Part shown: positions 58,747 through 64,000 of the stretch, one piece after another
Position numbering within the stretch: position 1 is the stretch's first letter
Layout of the letters: each line of letters opens with the position of its first letter
NCBI GenBank assembly: GCA_016217735.1
Contig: JACRGQ010000067.1
Coordinates: 1 to 64,000, forward strand
Direction of reading: 5' to 3'
Origin: Nitrospinota bacterium
Lineage (GTDB): Bacteria; Nitrospinota_A; UBA7883; JACRGQ01
Length of the DNA: 64,000 bases
Translations under genes and position numbers: made by a program
The notes under the pieces: generated by a model
The model's input: only the letters and a program-made list of their open reading frames with translations
Database searches by the model: none
Told to the model about the DNA's origin: nothing

Positions 58747-59786
58747 GCAACGAAAAAATCACCTACAAGGACGCGGGGGTCGATATCGACGCCGGCACGG
58801 AATCATTGCGCCTTATCAAGCGCCATGTCGAATCGACGGTGAACAAAAACGTCCTCTGGGGGCTTGGCGCTTTCGGGGGGATGTTCGATCTTACCGACAT
58901 CGTGAGAGAGTACAAAAAGCCGGTGCTGGTGCAAAGCATCGACGGCGTCGGCACCAAGCTGATGGTGGCCAGCATGGCGGAAGACCACAGCACCATCGGC
59001 ATGGATATCGTGAATCACGGCTGCAACGACGTGCTCTGCCAGGGGGCGAAGCCGCTGACGTTCCTCGACTACGTGGCGATGAACCGGCTGCTCCCCGCGC
59101 AGATGGAAGAGATATTGCGCGGCATGGCCGCCGCCTGCCGCGATGCGGGCGTGGTTATCCTGGGGGGCGAGACCGCCGAACTTCCCGGCATGTATCAGGC
59201 AAAAGAGTACGACGTGGCCGGCATCATCACCGGGGTGGTGGAGCGGGATGAAATCGTAAACGGCCGCACACTGGCCGCCGGACAGGTTCTCATCGGCCTC
59301 GCCAGCAACGGGCTGCACACCAACGGCTACACGCTGGCGCGCAAGGTCTTCTTCGACATGGCGAAACTGGGCGTACACGACGCGCCGAAAGGATTCGACC
59401 GGAGCGTGAAGGACATCCTCCTCGCGCCGCATGTGAATTACGCCAACGCCGTATTGGCCTTTTTGAAAAAAACGAAAGTGCATGCCATCGCCCACATCAC
59501 CGGCGGCGGCTTCAAGGACAACATCGTCCGCGTGGTGCCGGAAGGCAAGCGGCTGACCGTTAAGCGCGGCACATGGCCGGTGCTGCCGGTGTTCGGTTTC
59601 ATCCAAAAGACCGCGGGCGTGGCGCAGGAGGAAATGGAGCGCGCCTTCAACATGGGTATCGGTCTGGTGCTGGCGGTGGACAAAGCGGACGAAAAGACGG
59701 CGCTGGATTTTTTTAATGCCAACGGCCACGCGGCCTACAGCATCGGGCTTGTCGCCGACGGCCCGCGCGGCGTCGACGTGGTGTAA
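58743..59786 (+). CDS. purM: Phosphoribosylformylglycinamidine cyclo-ligase
   Basis: PurM closes the imidazole ring to AIR in purine synthesis. The 347-residue protein begins ITYKDAGVDIDAGTESLRLI, has DGVGTKLMVASMAEDHSTIG, CNDVLCQGAKPLTFLDY, GGETAELPGMY, GLASNGLHTNGYTLAR and AHITGGGFKDNIVRVVP, with normal length. Translationally coupled to pcm. Confidence 0.97.
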   Translation: MSNEKITYKDAGVDIDAGTESLRLIKRHVESTVNKNVLWGLGAFGGMFDLTDIVREYKKPVLVQSIDGVGTKLMVASMAEDHSTIGMDIVNHGCNDVLCQGAKPLTFLDYVAMNRLLPAQMEEILRGMAAACRDAGVVILGGETAELPGMYQAKEYDVAGIITGVVERDEIVNGRTLAAGQVLIGLASNGLHTNGYTLARKVFFDMAKLGVHDAPKGFDRSVKDILLAPHVNYANAVLAFLKKTKVHAIAHITGGGFKDNIVRVVPEGKRLTVKRGTWPVLPVFGFIQKTAGVAQEEMERAFNMGIGLVLAVDKADEKTALDFFNANGHAAYSIGLVADGPRGVDVV

Positions 59787-59808
59787 GGCATCGCACTTTA
59801 GCCGAAAA

Positions 59809-59897
59809 TGGTGCCGGGAGCCGGAATCGAACCGGCACAGGCGTTTCCACCCGAGGGATTTTAAGTCCCTTGCGTCTACCAATTTCGCCATCCCGGC
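59809..59897 (-). tRNA. tRNA-Leu (anticodon TAA)
   Basis: Class II tRNA: acceptor GCCGGGA/TCCCGGC, anticodon stem AGGGA/TCCCT with loop CTTAAAA (anticodon TAA), long variable arm, T loop GTTCGATTC, encoded CCA. Reads UUA. Confidence 0.95.
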
Positions 59898-59912
59898 AAG
59901 GGAACAGTCAGA

Positions 59913-59941
59913 ATTGTACACGGCGGGGAAGCTTTAAGTAA
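59913..59941 (-). promoter_or_regulatory. Promoter of tRNA-Leu
   Basis: On the minus strand TTACTT (59941-59936), 17-base spacer, TACAAT (59918-59913). Predicted start about 10 bases before the tRNA. Confidence 0.6.
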
Positions 59942-59984
59942 AAAAAAAGGGCGGCTGTTGTACGGGCGGGTTTAAAACCCGCCC
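59940..59984 (-). terminator. Possible terminator of the MCP-hemerythrin operon
   Basis: A perfect palindrome GGGCGGGTTT/AAACCCGCCC (59964-59984) lies about 20 bases after the hemerythrin stop; GCCGCCC and a run of nine T follow 15 bases further on the minus strand. The hairpin and T-run are not adjacent, so the call is tentative. Confidence 0.4.
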
Positions 59985-60006
59985 CTGCGGCAAACCTGTC
60001 CCCGCG

Positions 60007-60393
60007 CTATTTAGCCAAAATATGTTTGGCGATTTTCGCGTCTTGCAGTTTGATGTGGTTCAGCAGCCAGTCTTTCAGGAACCACATCAGGTTCGCTTCA
60101 AGGCCCGGTTCCTTGGTCTGAAAACGCTTACTGTAGCCGAGCACTTCCGCCACCAACTCGGCGTGAAGCTTCCGGTGCCCATCCAGCCCCGGGTAGCCAT
60201 GCCGCTCCTGCAGACGCTCTTCGTCGGCGAAATGGGTGATGGTATAGTCGACGAGTCCCTGCAGCACCTTTTCGGTTTCGGCCGCGGTGCCGGTTTCCAT
60301 CGAGGCGTGCAATTCGTTTATCAGTTCCACCAGCCGCATATGCTGCCGGTCAACTTCCGAAATGCCTATTTCATAGTCCTCTTTCCAACTTAT
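60007..60393 (-). CDS. Bacteriohemerythrin, apparent AUA start
   Basis: A 128-residue non-haem di-iron oxygen-binding protein: ISWKEDYEIGISEVDRQHMR, then LVELINELHASM, HFADEERLQERHGYPGLDGH and NHIKLQDAKIAKH, which supply the usual His, Glu and Asp iron ligands. The first ATG (60339) would drop the WKEDY...DRQH segment including the first His ligand. The family N-terminus is preceded by ATA at 60393, with GGAGAGG 5 bases upstream and the MCP stop just before. No ATG, GTG or TTG fits. It is coupled to an MCP, which suggests O2 delivery or oxygen-related taxis. Confidence 0.88.
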   Translation of the reverse strand: MSWKEDYEIGISEVDRQHMRLVELINELHASMETGTAAETEKVLQGLVDYTITHFADEERLQERHGYPGLDGHRKLHAELVAEVLGYSKRFQTKEPGLEANLMWFLKDWLLNHIKLQDAKIAKHILAK

Positions 60394-60417
60394 GTAGGCC
60401 TCTCCGTCCGCCGTTAT

Positions 60418-62253
60418 TTAATGCCCTTCGCGTTTGAGGTCTTCGCCCGTAATGAGGCGGGTGAGATCGTTCACATGGTCATACAGGGTTTCCGCCTGCG
60501 CGTTCAGCTCTTCCGCCGCGGCGGCCGATTCCTCGGCGGTGGCGGCGTTCTGCTGCGTTACCTTGTCCATCTGGGAGACCGCCTGATTGACCTGTTGCAC
60601 GCCGTTCGACTGCTCGGTGCTGGCAATGGCGATCTGGGCAACACCGCTTCCCACTTTTTTCGTCGATTCGGATATTTTTTCAAAGTTCTCGGCGAGTTTT
60701 TTCACTATTCCCTCGCCATTGCCCGCCTGCCGCACGGCGTTTTCTATGAGCGCGGCGGTATCCTTGGCGGCGGTGGCGGAACGCTGCGCCAGATTGCGCA
60801 CTTCCTCGGCCACCACCGCGAAGCCTTTGCCGTGTTCGCCGGCGCGGGCCGCTTCCACGGCGGCGTTGAGCGCCAGCAGGTTGGTCTGGAAGGCGATCTC
60901 CTCGATGACCTTGATGATCTTGGATATTTCGCCCGACGATTTTTTGATGGATGCCATGGACGACTCCATCTCCTTCATGGCGGCCGCCCCTTCCATGACA
61001 GTTTGTTCGGAATTTTTCATGGCGCTTGCCGCCTGCGTGGCGTTTTGGCTGTTGGAGGTGCTTGTTTCGGATATATGCTGCAACGAAGCGGCGGTCTCTT
61101 CCAGAGATGATGCCTGCTGGGTGGCGCCGCTGGCCAGCGCCTGGCTGGCGTTGGAAATTTCGGCGGAAGCGCTGGCGATCTGGCCGGAGCCTTCGATCAA
61201 CCCATGAATAACCACATTGATGGGCTGGATCACCTTGCGCCGCACGAAGAACAGGACGAATAAAAACACCGCCACGGCAAAGGCGAGCAGGCCGGTGTTC
61301 AGAATCATGGTATTGCGGGCTTTCGCGCCGATCTCGGTGGCGGCTTCGGCCGCCAGTTCACCGATGGTGTTGGATATGGCGAGGCCGGTGTCTATCGCCT
61401 TGGTGGCGCGCGTTATCCATTCGCCGCCGTTTACCGGGTATGGCTTGCTCTCGGCGTTGGCGGTGTACACCTGTTCACGCAGTTGCTGGTAGGAGCCTAA
61501 AAATTCCTTTTCAAAAGCGTCGATGGTGGCCACAAGTTTGGGCGGTGTGGAGGAAAGCGTTTTCAGGGCCAGCACCTGCGCCGCGGCGTTATCCACGATG
61601 GAGCGCCACGCCTTCAGCGTTTCCACCTGCGCGGCGGGAATCGGCTCGCCGGCGGCTATGCGTGAGCCGAGGGCCGCCCGCTCGCGCCCCGCATATTCGC
61701 ACAGCGTGGCGGCGTTGGCCCGCACCACCGAGTTGTAATACAGCACCTGCTCGCGTTGGTCGCGCGGCGAGAAGATGGTGTTGCGCAACGCAAATTCGGC
61801 GTCAATGTTTTTGGTGGCGGCCTTCACCCAGTCGGGTACCGCCATCCCCTTTGATTTCACGCGCGGACGGCCATCCCGCAAATCCTTTAAGGTGGACTGC
61901 CAGGCGGAAAGCTTGCTTGCCACGTCGGCATCCTTTTCCAATTTTAAAAGGAGTTCAATCTCTCTATTGGCCTCATCGGCATCGGCGTCCCCCTTGCTCC
62001 CCAACTCGGCGTATCTGGTTAACAACGCGTCGGCGGGTTTGTCGCTCCCCAAAATGGTCGCGCCCACCCCGCGCTCTATCGCCTGCCAGCCGGCGGCGGC
62101 GTTCAGGTGTCCCGCGGCGCGTTGCATGATGTCATAACGCTTCGCCATCCCGCGTTCGCCGCGGGCCTGGTCGATGAGGAACAGGGCGAGGACGAGCGAA
62201 ACGAAGAGCATGAGCGTGAGCATCGCGGTCATCTTTGCCTGGAGGCTTTTCAT
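60418..62253 (-). CDS. Methyl-accepting chemotaxis protein
   Basis: A 611-residue transducer: transmembrane helix at about residues 9-28, a large periplasmic helical sensor (about 30-305) resembling nitrate/nitrite-sensing (NIT-like) domains with [20 protein letters not shown], a second helix near 315-337, HAMP-like linker, and the signalling hairpin with [40 protein letters not shown]. No C-terminal pentapeptide tether. GAGGAG precedes the ATG. It is followed by a hemerythrin gene 24 bases on, suggesting a shared role in redox or gas taxis. Confidence 0.93.
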   Translation of the reverse strand: MKSLQAKMTAMLTLMLFVSLVLALFLIDQARGERGMAKRYDIMQRAAGHLNAAAGWQAIERGVGATILGSDKPADALLTRYAELGSKGDADADEANREIELLLKLEKDADVASKLSAWQSTLKDLRDGRPRVKSKGMAVPDWVKAATKNIDAEFALRNTIFSPRDQREQVLYYNSVVRANAATLCEYAGRERAALGSRIAAGEPIPAAQVETLKAWRSIVDNAAAQVLALKTLSSTPPKLVATIDAFEKEFLGSYQQLREQVYTANAESKPYPVNGGEWITRATKAIDTGLAISNTIGELAAEAATEIGAKARNTMILNTGLLAFAVAVFLFVLFFVRRKVIQPINVVIHGLIEGSGQIASASAEISNASQALASGATQQASSLEETAASLQHISETSTSNSQNATQAASAMKNSEQTVMEGAAAMKEMESSMASIKKSSGEISKIIKVIEEIAFQTNLLALNAAVEAARAGEHGKGFAVVAEEVRNLAQRSATAAKDTAALIENAVRQAGNGEGIVKKLAENFEKISESTKKVGSGVAQIAIASTEQSNGVQQVNQAVSQMDKVTQQNAATAEESAAAAEELNAQAETLYDHVNDLTRLITGEDLKREGH

Positions 62254-62431
62254 AAACCCGGTCTCCTCAGTCTAAGGGTATAACAATCGGTTAAAATGCA
62301 ACGTGCCGTGTCAGGTTGCCGCGAACGAAGTTTTCGGCGCACTCCCCACGTACGGCTTCTCCCCGAACAATAATAACGTGTTTTTGCGGCGGATGCCAAT
62401 ACCGGATTTAATTAACAGGGAGCGGATAAGG

Positions 62432-62437
62432 TATAAT
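62432..62437 (+). promoter_or_regulatory. -10 box of gspG (leaderless spacing)
   Basis: A perfect TATAAT, TCCCCGG (7 bases), then ATG at 62445. No ribosome-binding site. The -35 region is only AT-rich. Confidence 0.6.
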
Positions 62438-62444
62438 TCCCCGG

Positions 62445-62867
62445 ATGGATATGAAACGCGGAACCGTTACCGCCAGCGGCGGCTTCTCGCTGGTTGAGCT
62501 GCTGATCGTGATGGTGATCCTCGGCCTTTTGGCCGGACTGGTGGGTCCCCGCCTGTTCAAGCATGCCGACACCGCCAAACAAAAAGACGCGGCGGTGCAG
62601 ATCGGCATGTTTGAGGAGGCGCTCGATCTCTACCGGCTGGAACACCACAAATATCCCTCCACCGAAGAGGGGCTGGCCGCCATCAAGCCGTACCTGAAAA
62701 AAGACCTCCCCGCCGATCCGTGGGGGAACAGCTATCATTACAAAGCCCCCGGTGATAACGGCCGCGAGTACGACATCGTCAGCAACGGCGCCGACAACGC
62801 GCCGGGGGGCGAAGGGATCAACGAAGACATCGTCAGTTGGAAATCGCTCGGCAAATCCGGCGGGTAA
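62445..62867 (+). CDS. gspG: Major type II secretion pseudopilin
   Basis: GspG is the main subunit of the periplasmic pseudopilus. The 140-residue prepilin has a short leader cut by PilD/GspO before Phe in SGGFSLVELLIVMVILGLLA, with the conserved Glu at +5, and the GspG core KQKDAAVQIGMFEEALDLYR, YPSTEEGLAAI, LPADPWGNSYHYKAPGDNG and the calcium-loop region YDIVSNGADN. It stands alone, about 47 kb from gspC-like/gspE/gspF. Confidence 0.95.
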   Translation: MDMKRGTVTASGGFSLVELLIVMVILGLLAGLVGPRLFKHADTAKQKDAAVQIGMFEEALDLYRLEHHKYPSTEEGLAAIKPYLKKDLPADPWGNSYHYKAPGDNGREYDIVSNGADNAPGGEGINEDIVSWKSLGKSGG

Positions 62868-62880
62868 CCGCCCTTTCCCC

Positions 62881-62950
62881 GTCATCCCCGCGAAGGCGGG
62901 GATCCAGAAATAGTATCGAAGCTTCCCTCATCGGCCCGTTGGGCCGACTT
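62881..62950. repeat. Half copy of repeat family A
   Basis: GTCATCCCCGCGAAGGCGGG then GATCCAGAAATAGTATCGAA, GCTTCCCTCATCGGCCCGTT match the left half of the 54910-55028 element; the right half is replaced by a family B copy. Confidence 0.7.
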
Positions 62951-63002
62951 GTTGCCGCTTCGCGCCAATGTACAGACTAAAGTCCGTACCTACCTAAAGA
63001 AA
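62951..63002 (-). repeat. Intergenic repeat family B, copy 2
   Basis: Inverse of the segment at 9408-9458: on the minus strand TTCTTTAGGTAGGTACGGAC, TTTAGTCTGTACATTGGCGC. It abuts the half copy of family A and the comM remnant. Confidence 0.7.
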
Positions 63003-63022
63003 TTCTTTTCCCGTCAGGCGAG

Positions 63023-63076
63023 CTACAATCCCCGTTCGAGCGCGCGGTACTGGATGGCCTCCGCCATATGCTCCGG
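63023..63076 (-). pseudogene. 3' remnant of comM/yifB (Mg-chelatase-like ATPase)
   Basis: On the minus strand 17 codons and a TAG encode PEHMAEAIQYRALERGL, the very C-terminus of ComM/YifB proteins (EHIAEAIQYR.L.R). A stop codon directly precedes the segment and no more of the gene is present upstream, so the gene has been deleted or displaced. The remnant is flanked by repeats, which probably mediated the loss. Confidence 0.7.
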
Positions 63077-63129
63077 TTAACCCCGTATCCCCGCTGAATC
63101 ACCTTGGTTGATGAACAGTCACCAACCGT

Positions 63130-63477
63130 CTACAGGTGTTCCATCCCCCATTTTTTCAGCGCAACGATAACCTGCTTTAAATGCATTCCCTTTTCGGTCA
63201 ATTTATATTCAACGCGGGGGGGGATCTCCGGAAATATCTTTTTTGAAACGATCTTGTGCTTTTCCAGATGCCGCAGCCGGTCAGTGAGCGTTTTGGGATT
63301 TATATGATTAAGGGAGCGGCGCAGGACTCCGAAACGCTTGGGGCCGCCCATAAGATCCCTTAGAACCAGCATGGTCCATTTTCCATCCAGAATTTCCAGG
63401 GATCGGCGCACCGGGCAATCGGAAGCGCACGCGGCATCATATTTATTTTGCCGTGATTTTTCCTTTAAAATCGCCAT
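63130..63477 (-). CDS. HxlR-family transcriptional regulator
   Basis: A 115-residue winged-helix regulator with the HxlR signature: DCPVRRSLEILDGKWTMLVL, RDLMGGPKRFGVLRRSLNHI, NPKTLTDRLRHLEKHKIVSK, VEYKLTEKGM. The N-terminal Cys of CPVRR could sense redox or electrophiles, as in YodB/QorR types. GAAAGG lies 6 bases before the ATG. It diverges from an outer-membrane protein gene, a likely target. Confidence 0.93.
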   Translation of the reverse strand: MAILKEKSRQNKYDAACASDCPVRRSLEILDGKWTMLVLRDLMGGPKRFGVLRRSLNHINPKTLTDRLRHLEKHKIVSKKIFPEIPPRVEYKLTEKGMHLKQVIVALKKWGMEHL

Positions 63478-63518
63478 CTAATACCTTTCATGACCATTAG
63501 TTACCTTTTCGCCACTAC

Positions 63519-63546
63519 TTTACATTCTATATCAGGACGTTATAAA
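63519..63546 (+). promoter_or_regulatory. Promoter of the outer-membrane protein gene
   Basis: TTTACA (63519-63524), 16-base spacer, TATAAA (63541-63546). Predicted start near 63553; AAGGA follows before the ATG at 63579. It lies in the 100-base divergent gap where an HxlR operator would be expected. Confidence 0.6.
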
Positions 63547-63578
63547 TGGGTCAATTAACTTAAAAGAAGGAACGGATT

Positions 63579-64000
63579 ATGTTGAAATTTTTCAAGGTCG
63601 TCTTGATGCTTGCCCTTTTGCTTTTCCCGGCGATTCCGCCGAATGCCGCCGTGGCGTCCGGGATTTCGATAGAGACCGATCCCGTGACATTTCCGCTAAG
63701 CGGATATGCCCTTCATGCTTTCTATCGGCCTGAAGGTATCAGTAGGTTATCCATTGGGGCCGGAACCTATTCGTTGAAGTTGCCGGATATTTTTATCGGC
63801 ATGAACAGTAACAATAGTGACAAAGGGTGGTCCGCCAGGATAAACGGGGGCGCCTCCCTGTTCGTCGAATATGACCTGACGGAGGAAAAGGATACCCCGT
63901 ACGCCGGGCTCCAATTGGGTTCGCAGGAGTATCGGATTGAGAACGGAGGAGCAAGCTCATCATTTGCAATTTTTCTTGCCATGCTTTCCATTGGCTATCG
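63579..64000 (+). CDS. Putative outer-membrane protein (3' end outside window)
   Basis: The frame is open to the window edge (140 codons seen). It has a signal peptide (about residues 1-25: VVLMLALLLFPAIPPNAAVA), then alternating strand-like segments such as YALHAFYRPEGISRLSIGAG and GGASLFVEYDLTEEKDTPYA, suggestive of a beta-barrel. AAGGA precedes the ATG. I do not recognise a family. Divergent from the HxlR regulator. Confidence 0.65.
   Translation, partial: MLKFFKVVLMLALLLFPAIPPNAAVASGISIETDPVTFPLSGYALHAFYRPEGISRLSIGAGTYSLKLPDIFIGMNSNNSDKGWSARINGGASLFVEYDLTEEKDTPYAGLQLGSQEYRIENGGASSSFAIFLAMLSIGY

Noticed and set aside
62280-62330. Possible sigma-28 promoter for the MCP gene
   Set aside because: CCGATTGT resembles the -10 box, but no TAAA is found at the required spacing.

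Overview
The window is a stretch of bacterial chromosome, G+C rich by eye (about 60%), densely packed and free of prophage, rRNA or CRISPR. It comes from a flagellated, chemotactic, Gram-negative (diderm) bacterium: there is an outer-membrane phospholipase, a TonB receptor, many lipoproteins with lipoboxes, type II secretion genes, flgB and fliE, sigma-54 promoters with an NtrC-type activator, c-type cytochromes, a hemerythrin and several c-di-GMP enzymes. The mixture (spoVG beside ispE, larB/larC, RimO, HxlR, many TPR proteins) fits a deltaproteobacterial or Nitrospinota-like lineage. That placement is inference, because no marker in the window settles it.

Layout. 1-6 kb: TPR protein, PAS-GGDEF-EAL enzyme behind a sigma-54 promoter, then an NtrC-type regulator, a YhcC-like protein that has lost radical-SAM cysteines, and DUF2905. 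6-15 kb: a glycosyltransferase/DUF2304/ispE/spoVG operon, a methyltransferase and a gspC-like/gspE/gspF/glycosyltransferase operon. 15-25.6 kb: Fe-S oxidoreductase, Met/His-rich cytochrome, gatB, pldA, an amidotransferase, der, then gpsA-larB-larC. 25.6-31.3 kb: a cluster of TonB receptor, 5'-nucleotidase C-domain lipoprotein, periplasmic binding protein and histidine kinase. 31.4-39.4 kb: flgB-fliE without flgC, DUF4403 lipoprotein, dihaem lipoprotein with a Rossmann-GAF-GGDEF cyclase, receiver protein, and a DciA-like domain in frame with a TPR lipoprotein. 39.5-50 kb: cutA, rimO, tRNA-Val, acs, higBA, an acs/vapC chimera, spoIID, queA, three tRNAs. 50-64 kb: metalloprotease lipoprotein, ADH, fabI-mfnB, an LtaS-like/DgkB pair, pcm-purM, tRNA-Leu, MCP-hemerythrin, gspG, a comM remnant, HxlR and an outer-membrane protein cut by the window edge.

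Two genome-wide habits stand out. First, many genes have a -10 hexamer only 6-8 nt before the start codon and no Shine-Dalgarno, the signature of leaderless mRNA (gspG, gpsA, the gene at 22206, gatB, the DUF4403 gene, rimO, adh). Second, three translationally coupled genes (queA, mfnB-like, hemerythrin) have well-placed Shine-Dalgarno sequences but AUC, AUC and AUA where the start codon should be. Families of palindromic intergenic repeats are scattered through the gaps, and one composite appears to have inserted into the acs upstream region.

Starts were chosen from Shine-Dalgarno placement, family N-termini and promoter spacing. All calls rest on reading the sequence; no database search was run.
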